The notes: generated by a model not told the origin, from the letters alone. 64,000 nucleotides of DNA from Bog-257 sp963834135 (GCA_963834135.1 CAWIAN010000005.1:124001-188000), one strand, 5' to 3'. Positions 42,960-52,118 are shown, counted from the stretch's first letter. A program made the numbers and translations.

Positions 42960-44873
42960 ATGCGAAAACAACGTGAATTCCGTGCCGCCGTGCGCTTCGC
43001 TCCGTTCGCAGTTGCTTTCGCCCTCGTGTTCTTCGTACCTTCTGCTGCCCAAGCCGTAGCAGTTCCAGCTATCGTTGCCGTTCCGCCGGCCAGCGCACCG
43101 ACAGTGTCGAAGATTGAGCCTCCCAACTGGTGGACCAACTATTCTTCTCCGCTAATGGTCCTGCTGTATGGAGAGAACCTGAACGCGGCGGACATCTCTA
43201 CCGAATATCCGGAAGTGACCATCACCAAAGTTCAAACCGAGCCCGACGGAAAACATGCGTTCGTTTGGCTGAACCTGGGTTCCACAGCCAAGCCGGGAGC
43301 GGTTGTATTGCACGTGAAGAACGACGGCGGTGATGCCACCGTCAGCTTACTTCTGTCGGCGCGGCCGCCACAGCAGGGGAAATATCAGGGCGTGACCCGC
43401 GATGACGTGATCTATCTGATCATGCCCGACCGCTTCGCCGACGGTGACACGTCGAACGATCAGCCTCCACAGGCTGCCCCCGGTACCTACGATCGCAAAT
43501 CTCCGAAGGCGTATCACGGCGGAGATCTCAAGGGAGTGCAGGAACACCTGCCCTATCTGAAAGACCTGGGAGTCACCACAGTGTGGCTGACGCCGCTTTA
43601 CCAGAACGATGATGGCAGCTCGGACTATCACGGCTATGGCGCCGTCGATGAATACGCAGTGGAAGACCGCTTCGGCAACATGCAGGATGTGCAGAGTCTG
43701 GTGGCAGCGGCGCATCGTCTCGGGATGAAGGTGCTGTTCGACATGGTGCCGAACCATGTTGGACCGAATCATCCCTGGGCCAACTCGCAGCCTACGCCCG
43801 GCTGGCTGCATGGCACACCAGCCCATCACATCAATAATGCTACTTACGACTTTCCCCCGATTAGCGATCCGCACGCGGTGCCTGCGAACTACATCGAGGC
43901 GTTGGACGGGTGGTTCGTGAATCTGCTTCCCGATCTCGCGCAGGAGAATCCCCTCGTCGCGTCTTACCTTTTGCAAAACGCACTGTGGTGGACCGAGAGC
44001 AGCGGCATCGACGGCTTCCGCATCGACACTTTCCCTTACGTTCCTCGAAGCTTCTGGGCGTATTATCACACCGGGCTTTTTGCCACCTACCCGCACTTCT
44101 TCACCGTGGGTGAGATCAGCGATACCGACCCCACGGTGACTTCATTTTGGGCGGGTGGCCAGACCGGTTTTGACGGCATCGATACCCGGCTCACCACGCC
44201 ATTCGATTTCCCGATGTATCAGGCGATCCTTGACGTCGTCGCCCACGGAACTTCGGCAAAGAACATCGTCACCGTTTTGCGGCAGGACCGCTTCTATCCT
44301 CACCCTGAGCTGCTCGTTACCTTCATCGACAACCATGACAAGCCGCGTTTCCTGACGGAGGCCAAGGGCTCATACGACAAGCTGAAGCTGGCACTGTCGT
44401 TACTTGCGACGCTGCGCGGAATCCCGCAGATCTACTCGGGTGATGAGATTGGCATGGCAGGAGGACAGGATCCCGATAACCGCCGCGACTTTCCCGGAGG
44501 ATTTCCCGGGGACAGCAACAACGCCTTCACGCAGGCAGGACGAACGGCCGAGCAGCAGGATGTGTTCGCCCACACTCAGGCGCTGCTCAAGCTTAGAACG
44601 CAGCACCCGGCGCTACGGACCGGTACGCAGAAACATGTTGCCGTCGCCGACAAGTATTACGCCTTCACGCGCGAGACGGATGGCGAGCGGCTGCTGATCG
44701 TATTTCATAACGCCGGCGCCTCCGAAAATGTGAGCATCGCGCTCGCCGGAACCTCGATCGCAGATGCCAGGACCCTGATGCCGGTATTTGGACCATCCAA
44801 GGCACAGCTACAGGATGGGCGTGTGAGTCTACAACTAGCGCCGTACAGTTTGACGATTTATCAGGTGCACTAG
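42960..44873 (+). CDS. Secreted GH13 alpha-amylase-family glycosidase (cyclomaltodextrinase-like)
   Basis: 637 residues, signal peptide (FALVFFVPSAAQAVAVP). An N-terminal beta-sandwich (IEPPNWWTNYSSPLMVLLYGENL) of the neopullulanase/cyclomaltodextrinase type precedes the (beta/alpha)8 barrel. GH13 residues are intact: FDMVPNHVG, catalytic Asp in GFRIDTFPY, acid/base Glu in TVGEISD and Asp in FIDNHDKPR. Hydrolyses alpha-1,4 linkages of cyclodextrins, pullulan or maltodextrins; exact substrate unknown. Same strand as the TonB receptor with a 56-base gap. Confidence 0.93.
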   Translation: MRKQREFRAAVRFAPFAVAFALVFFVPSAAQAVAVPAIVAVPPASAPTVSKIEPPNWWTNYSSPLMVLLYGENLNAADISTEYPEVTITKVQTEPDGKHAFVWLNLGSTAKPGAVVLHVKNDGGDATVSLLLSARPPQQGKYQGVTRDDVIYLIMPDRFADGDTSNDQPPQAAPGTYDRKSPKAYHGGDLKGVQEHLPYLKDLGVTTVWLTPLYQNDDGSSDYHGYGAVDEYAVEDRFGNMQDVQSLVAAAHRLGMKVLFDMVPNHVGPNHPWANSQPTPGWLHGTPAHHINNATYDFPPISDPHAVPANYIEALDGWFVNLLPDLAQENPLVASYLLQNALWWTESSGIDGFRIDTFPYVPRSFWAYYHTGLFATYPHFFTVGEISDTDPTVTSFWAGGQTGFDGIDTRLTTPFDFPMYQAILDVVAHGTSAKNIVTVLRQDRFYPHPELLVTFIDNHDKPRFLTEAKGSYDKLKLALSLLATLRGIPQIYSGDEIGMAGGQDPDNRRDFPGGFPGDSNNAFTQAGRTAEQQDVFAHTQALLKLRTQHPALRTGTQKHVAVADKYYAFTRETDGERLLIVFHNAGASENVSIALAGTSIADARTLMPVFGPSKAQLQDGRVSLQLAPYSLTIYQVH

Positions 44874-44911
44874 CGGTGGTTTTTGCACCCTGAGTTTCCT
44901 GGTGGACCTAA

Positions 44912-44952
44912 AGAAAAAGCCCCACTCCGCCGGCAAAAGGCGGAATGGGGAC
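44912..44952 (-). terminator. Rho-independent terminator for the DUF1254 gene
   Basis: On the - strand, CCCCATTCCGCC / GGCGGAGTGGGG with one mismatch and a loop of TTTTGCC, followed by a CTTTTTCTTT run. It lies 30 bases beyond the stop of the - strand gene at 44982. Read on + it also closes the GH13 gene partly. Confidence 0.82.
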
Positions 44953-44981
44953 AGAGGCCGCACTAGACCGCATGACGGCCC

Positions 44982-46457
44982 TTAATTCGTGGATGGTCCA
45001 ACGGGCATTACCGGCGGAGGCACGTATGTATTGTCCACCACGCTCCCAGCCGGACCGTAATCGCGGAGCATCACGTTGAACGGACCCTTTGGGACCGGCA
45101 GCCAGTTCGCCTCGGGCACTCCCGGAGGCTGGGTGGCGAACATGTAAATTTTCACCGAGCCGTCGGAGCTCGTCACCAGGCCGGGAGTATAGCTTCCAAC
45201 GACATATTTATTCGCGTCGTTCGGCACCAATTCGATGGAGTCGGGCAAGTACGCCGTGAGCGACCAGAAGCGGTTCGTCTCCGGCTGTCCCCCTGCCGGG
45301 AAGGTCAGGATGTAACCTCGGGTGCTGCCATCGAGGGGTCGACCTTTGCCGTCGAGAAACGTTTGGTAGTATCCCGCGGTGGAGCGATTGTTCCCATATT
45401 GCAAGTATTCGGCGATTGCCGACCGGTCCAGATACCCCTGTGGGGTGGTGTCCCAATATCCAATGTTGGTGAAGGTGATCCAGGTTGTTCCGGAAAGGAA
45501 GTGTGTCAGGTAGTCAGCGTCGAGTGCCGCATGAGCAGCCTGTGCCCCGGCAATGAAGTCAGGATCCAGACTGTGGTTCAGGAACAGCGTGTTGAAGTTG
45601 TTGGACAGCGTCTGCTCGCTTGGCGTCAAGGGCTGAGTAGTAGGATCCAGCACCGCAGTCTGCAACTGGGTGAGGAATGTAATGGCGTCGTTGGCGATGA
45701 GCTGATCAGCAGTCTGCTTGAGCGGCGCTGCGAAGTCGGCTTCAGGAACAATTTCGGCGGCGCCGGCATTGGGGTCGCTCTCGTAATCGGAGAGGCTCGC
45801 AACGTGCAGACTTCGGCGGAACAACTCGGCTTCCGCTGTCATGTCTTGGCCGCTCGGTGAGAACTTGTCGGCGCGGAAGATCAATTCGGAGACGGTATAC
45901 GGTACTGGGATCCGCACCACCTCTGGCGGGAGATCCCCGACCCATCCGGGAGGAATGAGTCCATACACCCCGGGCTGCAGATTCGGAATGCCGGCAAAGA
46001 TATCTCCGAAACCATCCAGCTGCAGCACGGAATAGTTGTCTTTGGTCGCTGGAACCGTCACGATCGCCGGCTGGTCCTGAAGGCAAGCAAATGTGGTGAC
46101 GTAAAGCGTGTCGTCATTGATCGCGACCACAACGTGATAGATAGGGCTGATGTGGTCGGGCCCGACCAGTTGATTGCAGGCTGCGAAGGACGATTGAATG
46201 TGAGTAAACCACCGTGGATAGAAAGTCGTGACATACGCCAGAGTGGTGGCATATGGGTCTTGCCCATTGCCTTTTTGTTTCGAGCGTGTCGCGGTTCGAT
46301 CCGCAACTGTCGTTCCAGGCGTTTGGCCGCCGTGGACGCTGTTGGCCAGAGTGTAAGTTGTCGAAGGGCGAGTGCCGGACGGCGCCTGCGCTGACGCTAA
46401 ACTGACAAGCAGAATAGCGAGTGCACAGAGCACGGCCGCACGAACTGCATACTTCAT
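44982..46457 (-). CDS. DUF1254/DUF1214 secreted protein
   Basis: 491 residues, signal peptide (RAAVLCALAILLVSLASAQ). DUF1254 half near residues 85-230 (YVTTFYPRWFTHI, DNYSVLQLDGFGDIF) and DUF1214 half at the C terminus (GYILTFPAGGQPETNRFWSLTAYLPDSIEL, GPFNVMLRDYGP) are both recognisable. Function of the family is unknown. Isolated gene on the - strand with its own terminator. Confidence 0.9.
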   Translation of the reverse strand: MKYAVRAAVLCALAILLVSLASAQAPSGTRPSTTYTLANSVHGGQTPGTTVADRTATRSKQKGNGQDPYATTLAYVTTFYPRWFTHIQSSFAACNQLVGPDHISPIYHVVVAINDDTLYVTTFACLQDQPAIVTVPATKDNYSVLQLDGFGDIFAGIPNLQPGVYGLIPPGWVGDLPPEVVRIPVPYTVSELIFRADKFSPSGQDMTAEAELFRRSLHVASLSDYESDPNAGAAEIVPEADFAAPLKQTADQLIANDAITFLTQLQTAVLDPTTQPLTPSEQTLSNNFNTLFLNHSLDPDFIAGAQAAHAALDADYLTHFLSGTTWITFTNIGYWDTTPQGYLDRSAIAEYLQYGNNRSTAGYYQTFLDGKGRPLDGSTRGYILTFPAGGQPETNRFWSLTAYLPDSIELVPNDANKYVVGSYTPGLVTSSDGSVKIYMFATQPPGVPEANWLPVPKGPFNVMLRDYGPAGSVVDNTYVPPPVMPVGPSTN

Positions 46458-47206
46458 AATCGATCTCCTCGAAGTGGCGATGACTTATGGATTCGTTCTC
46501 GTGGGTCATTTCGAGCTGGGATTCCTAGCCGCTATGGGAGACACCATTCCCGGCAAGCCGTCTGCCCGGCTTAGTTGAGATCCAACCATCGCAAACAGAA
46601 CTGTCCATTGAGGGCTAATGGACCCGCGGGGACACTACAGTTTTTCGTAGGCTTCCGGCCGCAGTTGTTTGCGACACCTACCAAGGTGGGAGATCGAAAA
46701 GGGCAGAACGGCGCATCCGAACCCCGCAGGGATTCTGGCGTCATCACCACTAAGTGTCAACCCACTTAGGTGATGAGGTATCAAATTTCAAAATTCCGCG
46801 GTCTGGTCCGATGCGGGAAGCTCGATCACTCGGTCAGTACTCCACCCCGTTGACGAAAGCTGTCCAAAGACCGAAGCCGAATTTTGATAGATCGACGAGA
46901 ATTGGTGTCCAGCTAACGATGCGGCTGTTTCCGGTGCACCCGTAACCAGGAGCAGTAGCCTGCTTGGAAGTAATACACCGTGTGATTTTCCTGAGCAGGA
47001 GCCAAGCCGAGAAACGCGCCGCCCCCGATGACGATCAGGTTTTCATACCATGGGTAGGCTCAGTTTAGGATCGCGGCGATACCGGGCCGAGTACTCCAGA
47101 GACGAAGAACGTACCGCTGTATGCAACTGGTTTTATTTAACAACTAGTTGTATTATGGCTCACAAACGAGAGACTTCTCAAAACAAGGTCGGATCGAGGG
47201 TAAACA
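46458..47206. other. Intergenic region with a long hairpin and operator pair
   Basis: About 750 bases without a supported gene; frames at 46372-46578 and 46575-46945 are not protein-like. A 14-bp stem with a 2-base bulge (TCATCACC-ACTAAGTG / CACTTAGGTGATGA) lies at 46741-46776. A repeated operator-like motif lies at 47124-47151 (listed separately). Confidence 0.5.
47124..47151 (+). promoter_or_regulatory. Operator pair ahead of DinB-like gene
   Basis: CAACTGGTTT and ACAACTAGTTGT with centres 17 bases apart, 55-80 bases before the DinB-like gene. TTTATTT between them and TATTAT after them could serve as promoter elements. The same 28-base pattern recurs, on the opposite strand, at 48151-48178. 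Confidence 0.55.
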
Positions 47207-47803
47207 GTGCATATTCGTATTTTGGTTTTTGCGGCAGCCATGATGTTGGGTGGTGGTGTGCACATGCGGGCGCAGATGAGTGAGCTCCCGCCGGCGCCGC
47301 CGGTGGGGACAAAGGAAGAGCCCGCCAAAGCCGTGGACGGCTTGCTCTCTCAGTTGGAGTTCGACGCAGTTGGCGCGGCAAAGGCTATGCCTGCCGATAG
47401 GTACGGTTTCGCGCCGGCGCAGGGCATCTTCGCTCCGGGCCAGAAAACGCAGTTCGATACGGTCCGCACCTTTGTGGCACAGGTGACCCACCTGGCGCAG
47501 GCGAACTATTTCTTCTTCAGCTGGAGCGGTATTAAGCCTGACCGCGAGATCAAGGCAATCGGCTCCATTACAACGAAGGACGAAGCGGTGGCTGCACTCG
47601 AAGCATCGTTCGTCTACGCGCACAAGGCGATTGCGACGATCACGCCAGAAAATGCGTTTGTCGCCATCAAACCGATCGACGGGTTCAGCACGCGGGTGAC
47701 GATCGCCGGTTTTGCAGCGGCCCACGGATACGATCACTACGGTCAAATGGTGGAATACCTGCGGATGAACGGCATTGTCCCGCCGGCGAGCGCCAAGCAG
47801 TAG
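47207..47803 (+). CDS. Secreted DinB-family protein
   Basis: 198 residues, GTG start at 47207, signal peptide (RILVFAAAMMLGGGVHMRAQ). DinB-like four-helix fold with potential metal ligands His in VTHLAQANY and HGYDHYGQMV. Conserved ends such as YLRMNGIVPPAS are typical. DinB-like proteins are often thiol transferases or metal hydrolases; here the export signal is unusual but common in Acidobacteriota. Confidence 0.85.
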   Translation: MHIRILVFAAAMMLGGGVHMRAQMSELPPAPPVGTKEEPAKAVDGLLSQLEFDAVGAAKAMPADRYGFAPAQGIFAPGQKTQFDTVRTFVAQVTHLAQANYFFFSWSGIKPDREIKAIGSITTKDEAVAALEASFVYAHKAIATITPENAFVAIKPIDGFSTRVTIAGFAAAHGYDHYGQMVEYLRMNGIVPPASAKQ

Positions 47804-47866
47804 CTGAATAGCGCGGGTCGGATCGGATTTTGGTTCTCGCGCCGCTTTTCGGCACGGAGTTCGGCC

Positions 47867-47902
47867 GTATTTGTGTAATGGGGATGTGTCGCCAACTACA
47901 CG
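47867..47902 (-). repeat. Array element 1, right arm only
   Basis: GTATTTGTGTAATGGGGATG then TGTCGCCAACTACACG: matches the right-arm consensus. The stop codon of the - strand gene 47896-48141 lies inside it. No left arm is recognisable. Confidence 0.65.
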
Positions 47903-48141
47903 CCCGATCCAGCCAGTGATTCGACATAGCGTCGATTTACACCCTTTGTTGCGGAAATCTTCCATGTGCATTCGTCGCGCCTGAAAGCAGCAAACCAGCA
48001 TTCAGAAGTTTCGGCTTTCACGTCGTAAACCATGACACTTCCTCTGCCGTTCACGACTGCAATAACAGTTGTGCAACCGGTTGCAAATGAGAAGCGGTTG
48101 CCTACTTCCAAGAGAGCTGATTCCAGCAAGCGAAGGAACAT
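47896..48141 (-). CDS. Hypothetical cassette protein
   Basis: 81 residues from an ATG at 48141. Not recognised. Composition is protein-like (GCTTVIAVVNGRGSVMVYDV, then CWFAAFRRDECTWK), with four Cys in the C-terminal half. Its stop lies inside array element 1 and its start is just downstream (in - sense) of the operator pair at 48151-48178. Confidence 0.45.
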   Translation of the reverse strand: MFLRLLESALLEVGNRFSFATGCTTVIAVVNGRGSVMVYDVKAETSECWFAAFRRDECTWKISATKGVNRRYVESLAGSGV

Positions 48142-48150
48142 GAAGAATCA

Positions 48151-48178
48151 CAACTAGTTGCCAAATACAACCAGTTGT
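48151..48178 (-). promoter_or_regulatory. Operator pair, second copy
   Basis: Read on -, ACAACTGGTTGT then TATTTGG then CAACTAGTTG, the same 28-base pattern and 17-base centre spacing as at 47124-47151. It is upstream of the - strand gene ending at 47896. Flanked on the other side by the AATAATCTTATTT AT-rich stretch and the + strand HAF-repeat gene further away. Confidence 0.6.
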
Positions 48179-48432
48179 AAAACAAGATTAATAATCTTAT
48201 TTCCCATAGCATTGTCTCCGCGAAAGTCCGGTTTCTTGTAGATGTGCGTCGGCTTTCCGCAAACGAACCTGCAAAGCAAGGTGATTTCCGGCGACGCGTT
48301 CGTGTAACCGCACTACACCGCGAGCAGTCCATCTTCGATTTCAGTGATGCCGTAACGGAAACCGGGCTCAACCGGCCTCCGGCTGAGGTTGGTGGCAGCC
48401 CCCATGCCTCTCCAATCAACTCAGGAGGAGTT

Positions 48433-49530
48433 ATGAATCGACTGCAGCTTTGGAAGGTCTTAGGCGTCGCACTTCTTGCATGTGGTTTCGCAAGTGCTCA
48501 AACCATCACCTCATTTAGCGCTCCGGGAGGGGGCACAGGCTTCGACCAGGGCACTGGCGGCTTCGACATCAATCCGCAGGGGGCGGTCGTGGGATCCTTC
48601 CATGACGACAACAACGTGTTTCACGGCTTCCAGTGCATTGCCCCCTGCAGCACGTTCAGCGAATACAATGCTCCCGGCTCAGGCACCGCCGCGAATCAGG
48701 GCACGATCACGTTTGGCAATAATTTGTTCGGAGAGACGGTAGGGTTCTATGTTGACGCCAATAACGTGGCGCACGGTTTCGCTACGGCAGCTCCGTTCCG
48801 GAATTTCACCGACTTGAACGTTCCCGGCGCGGGCACTGGCGCGAACCAGGGCACGTTCGCGGGCAACGTCAATCTGGGAGGAGAGATCGCCGGAACCTAC
48901 ACTGACGCCAACAACGTATCGCACGGCTTCGTCACTTATCCGCCTTATCGCACCTTCACCTCATTCGATCCTCCGGGCTCGGTGAACACGCAGACCGCGG
49001 TGGCCACCTCGCTCAACCTGCAAGGAACGGTCGCAGGAACTTACTTTGACGCCAGCGGCGTGGCCCACGGCTACCTGCGGACGGCGAACGGCACCATCAC
49101 CGAATTCAACGTCGCGGGCGCAGGCACCGGCGCGAACCAGGGCACCGAAAGCGACAGCATCAGCGACTTGGGCGTGATCGCGGGAAACTATATTGATTCC
49201 AACGGCGTGAATCACGGCTTTGTGCGGAGTCCGTGGGGCGAGATCACGAAGATTGACGTGGCGGGCGCGGGCACAGGCGCCGGCCAGGGCACCATACCGG
49301 AAGGCATTAATCTGCTGGGTCTGGTTGCCGGAATGTGGGTCGACGGGAACGGCGCCAATCACGGCTTCGTGTGGACTCCGTGGGGCGGCGTCACCAAGTT
49401 CGACGTGCCAGGAATCGGATTGGGTTTCAATCAGGGCACCGAGCCGGCCACCCCCAACGTGTTTGGGGTGATCACCGGACAGTGGGTCGACTCCAACAAT
49501 GTGCACTACGGGTTCCTGCGAACGCCGTAA
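48433..49530 (+). CDS. Secreted HAF-type tandem-repeat protein
   Basis: 365 residues, signal peptide (WKVLGVALLACGFASAQ), AGGAGGAG ribosome binding site. Seven tandem repeats of ~48 residues, each with PGAGTGANQGT, a N-x2-G-x(2,3)-G-x(2)-D-x(2)-N-x-V strand set and HGF at the end. The best fit is the extracellular HAF-repeat family (HGF here). Repeats usually form a beta-propeller or beta-solenoid. The only + strand gene inside the array region; function unknown. Confidence 0.85.
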   Translation: MNRLQLWKVLGVALLACGFASAQTITSFSAPGGGTGFDQGTGGFDINPQGAVVGSFHDDNNVFHGFQCIAPCSTFSEYNAPGSGTAANQGTITFGNNLFGETVGFYVDANNVAHGFATAAPFRNFTDLNVPGAGTGANQGTFAGNVNLGGEIAGTYTDANNVSHGFVTYPPYRTFTSFDPPGSVNTQTAVATSLNLQGTVAGTYFDASGVAHGYLRTANGTITEFNVAGAGTGANQGTESDSISDLGVIAGNYIDSNGVNHGFVRSPWGEITKIDVAGAGTGAGQGTIPEGINLLGLVAGMWVDGNGANHGFVWTPWGGVTKFDVPGIGLGFNQGTEPATPNVFGVITGQWVDSNNVHYGFLRTP

Positions 49531-49764
49531 GCCTGCTTCTGAGATAACAAGACCGGATGACCCAGGTCTCGCGGGGTCGAGACCTGGGATTTATACAATC
49601 GATCGCGGCTGCGGTGTGTTCTCACTCACAGCGACGAAAACCCCCGCCCAAGCAAAACACGTGGCCCGCAGCGTATCAGGAATTGCAGACGTGGACGAAA
49701 GAGTATAGACCACGTCTACGTGGAGTCTCGCAGCTCCTTGCGTTGCTCTCGGAGATGACAATGG

Positions 49765-49800
49765 GTTTAGTTGTGCTATGGCGATTTACGCCAGTTATCG
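49765..49800 (-). repeat. Array element 2, right arm only
   Basis: GTTTAGTTGTGCTATGGCGA then TTTACGCCAGTTATCG; fits the right-arm consensus and overlaps the stop codon of the - strand gene 49795-50193. Left arm not seen. Confidence 0.65.
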
Positions 49801-50193
49801 GTGAGTCAGACGAAACCAAATCTTGTCCAGAACGATTGAGACCAACTTGTAGGCGCCAAACAAGAGCATAACGAGACTTAGGGTGAGAAAAGCCGAGAAG
49901 TTCTTAAATCCTGCATCTGGGGCGCCGTAGTTCTTCACGCCACTAATGACGACGTAGATAACGCATGCAGCAAGTACCAGCAACAGTTTTTGCTTGCGAG
50001 CGAGACCGACCCATTTCTGTTTGAGGTAACTGCTGCCGCACATCCATGCAAAGCCGCCAATGGAGCCTACGGCGAAACACAGCAGTAGGAAGCCCCATCC
50101 GCCCAGCCTTTCCATGTGAAGACTTAATGCACCAAGAAAGACGACGCCCAGCACGACTGCCATGCGAACCCAATCTTGCCGCAATAACTTCAT
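49795..50193 (-). CDS. Small membrane protein, cassette gene
   Basis: 132 residues with four predicted membrane segments (VRMAVVLGVVFLGALSLHM, GWGFLLLCFAVGSIGGFAWM, LLLVLAACVIYVVISGV, LTLSLVMLLFGAYKLVSIV). Not recognised. Stop overlaps array element 2. No catalytic motif. Confidence 0.75.
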   Translation of the reverse strand: MKLLRQDWVRMAVVLGVVFLGALSLHMERLGGWGFLLLCFAVGSIGGFAWMCGSSYLKQKWVGLARKQKLLLVLAACVIYVVISGVKNYGAPDAGFKNFSAFLTLSLVMLLFGAYKLVSIVLDKIWFRLTHR

Positions 50194-50232
50194 ATCTGGA
50201 GATTACGTTGTGCTGACGACATTTTCAAAGGG

Positions 50233-50314
50233 GTTGTTGGCGATATCAGGTGATAGCGTAAGTTACGCCCCTGCGAGGGGTCAATGAGTGATATGGGGAT
50301 GTTACGCCAACTAC
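50233..50314 (-). repeat. Array element 3
   Basis: Left arm GTTGTTGGCGATATCAGG and right arm ATGGGGATGTTACGCCAAC; outer GTTGGCG / CGCCAAC complement each other. A central CCCCTGCGAGGGG hairpin fills the loop. Lies 18 bases beyond the stop of 50332-50697. Confidence 0.8.
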
Positions 50315-50331
50315 ATGAAACGAACGTAAAG

Positions 50332-50697
50332 CTATGTGTAACCAAAGAACTGATAGCCAAAGATCATTAAGAAAGTCGCCGCTACAGCGAGCAATCGGGA
50401 CGTCCCTTTCCACGCGATGGCGAACACGAAAGCTAGAACTGCACAGAGTGTTGCAACCGAGGACAAATCCACGAATTGCGGCAGGGAGGTCAAGCCCACG
50501 TTTGCAATCCCCAGCGCATACCAGACCCAAGCAACCGCCGCCAGAACGAGTGCAGTCAGGCCCACGCCGTTCCGCCATTGAGGGAGGCTTGAGCGAATTT
50601 CCTTACGCCACGCCCTGTAAGCAAATAGAAGCAGGACAGGCACACCCACCAGGCTTGTGATAACCGCGGCAATCATCAGGATGTGCTGGTCAAACAT
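50332..50697 (-). CDS. Small membrane protein, cassette gene
   Basis: 121 residues, four hydrophobic segments (MIAAVITSLVGVPVLLLFAYR, GLTALVLAAVAWVWYALG, VATLCAVLAFVFAIAW, LLAVAATFLMIFGYQFFG). Not recognised. Followed by array element 3. Confidence 0.75.
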   Translation of the reverse strand: MFDQHILMIAAVITSLVGVPVLLLFAYRAWRKEIRSSLPQWRNGVGLTALVLAAVAWVWYALGIANVGLTSLPQFVDLSSVATLCAVLAFVFAIAWKGTSRLLAVAATFLMIFGYQFFGYT

Positions 50698-50734
50698 AAG
50701 AACATCTTAGCTCTCAACCACTCCGATGCGGATT

Positions 50735-50814
50735 AGGTGGCGATAACAGGGGTTCTCACAAGTGATCCTACGCCAGTCCGATTACTTGTGATATGGCGAT
50801 ATAACAACACTCAT
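50735..50814 (-). repeat. Array element 4
   Basis: Left arm AGGTGGCGATAACAGGGGTT CTCAC, right arm ATTACTTGTGATATGGCGAT then ATAACAACACTCAT. Sits just beyond the stop codon of the GloVer gene at 50838-52118. Confidence 0.8.
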
Positions 50815-50837
50815 GCCGATAGACAACGATAGCCCGT

Positions 50838-52118
50838 TTACGGAGTGAGCTCGAACGCAACGCCGTCGTCGTATGTGCCACCTCGATAGGTTGCACCGTA
50901 AAGGTTTCCAGCCCCATCGATTGCCATCGTGCTGATTGGGCCCGCGCCGTCAAGGCCACCGGTGAAGAAATACAGAATACTTTCCGTGTATTGACCGCCG
51001 GAGGACGGCGTTAGCTTGAATACGGTGCCGCAACCGCCGCTGCAGGAGCTGTTACCCCCGTGGCCGGTCGTGCTATAAATGTTTCCGGCTCGATCAAACA
51101 CGAGGCCGTTTGCCGGGTATGCTCCGTCACTGGGACCACCGCGAAACACGTACAGCGTGGTTTTAGTCCAAGTGCCATCTGAATTCGGTGTGAGTTTGAA
51201 GACGGTGCCGCACCCGAAAGAGCAACGGGAACTCCCGACATTCCCGCCAACCTGGGTCACACCGTAAAGGCTGCCATCGGGGCCAAAAGTTGCACCGGTG
51301 GGATAATAGCCATCAGCTGCGCAGCCGAAATTGTGTAGCACAGTCTCTTTCCAGAGAACCTTCCCTTGATTCGCCAGTTTGTACGACACGCCGCAGTCAC
51401 CAGTGCCGCCGAGAATCATCGAGCCATAGAGATTGCCGTTGCCGTCGAGTGCGAGCGGACCCTGCGCACTAAGGCCGTCAAGATAGGGGTAGTGAGGGTC
51501 GAAATATAGTAGAAACTGTTCCTGCCATCCTGAAGCTCGATACAGCTTGTAGATATAGCCTGTACCATTCAGGCCCCCAAGGTTGGCTACTCCATAGACG
51601 TTGCCTGCCGGGTCGAGGGTGATCGCCCCAGGAGCACTGTTTTGCGAGATCGGAAACTGATGCAGGATCGATTCCGTCCACGTGCCGTTGGAATTTGGCG
51701 TCAACTCGTAAACGACCTCTGGGTATGTTCCCGCGCCCGCATGACCGTCGGCGGTACCATAGAGATTGCCCTGAGCGTCGAAGATGGGGGAAACGAAAGG
51801 AAACGCGGCATCGCTTCCGTTGAACGCATGGATCACCGATTCCGTCCAGGTCCCGTCTGCATTCGGTTTCAATTGGTACACCGTACCGCAGCCATCGTTG
51901 CCCAAACATCCGTTTCCCGACGGACCGATCTGGGTAACACCGTAGAGATTTCCCTGACGATCGAACACCACGCCTCCCAGCGCCCACTGTCCATCGCCAC
52001 TAGCCCCGAAAGAATGCAATACCTTGAAGGTCTGTCCCCAGGCGCCGGAAACGATTAAGAAAATTGTGAGGGTTGCTAGTAGCAAGCTTCGAAAGGGCGC
52101 GCATTTTTCTTTAAACAT
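50838..52118 (-). CDS. Secreted GloVer-type tandem-repeat protein 1
   Basis: 426 residues. Signal peptide (LLLATLTIFLIVSGAWGQ) then QTFKVLHSFG, followed by about eight repeats with the motif GNLYGT, GG-x-G-x-G and VFxLTP/YxLxP, ending VAFELTP. This is the NCBI 'choice-of-anchor tandem repeat GloVer-containing protein' pattern: repeats of ~45-60 residues, a beta-rich (propeller-like) exported protein of unknown ligand. Followed by array element 4. Confidence 0.9.
   Translation of the reverse strand: MFKEKCAPFRSLLLATLTIFLIVSGAWGQTFKVLHSFGASGDGQWALGGVVFDRQGNLYGVTQIGPSGNGCLGNDGCGTVYQLKPNADGTWTESVIHAFNGSDAAFPFVSPIFDAQGNLYGTADGHAGAGTYPEVVYELTPNSNGTWTESILHQFPISQNSAPGAITLDPAGNVYGVANLGGLNGTGYIYKLYRASGWQEQFLLYFDPHYPYLDGLSAQGPLALDGNGNLYGSMILGGTGDCGVSYKLANQGKVLWKETVLHNFGCAADGYYPTGATFGPDGSLYGVTQVGGNVGSSRCSFGCGTVFKLTPNSDGTWTKTTLYVFRGGPSDGAYPANGLVFDRAGNIYSTTGHGGNSSCSGGCGTVFKLTPSSGGQYTESILYFFTGGLDGAGPISTMAIDGAGNLYGATYRGGTYDDGVAFELTP

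Noticed and set aside
46372..46945. Small + strand frames in the 46-47 kb gap
   Set aside because: No motif, no ribosome binding site; the region contains only a hairpin and the operator pair.
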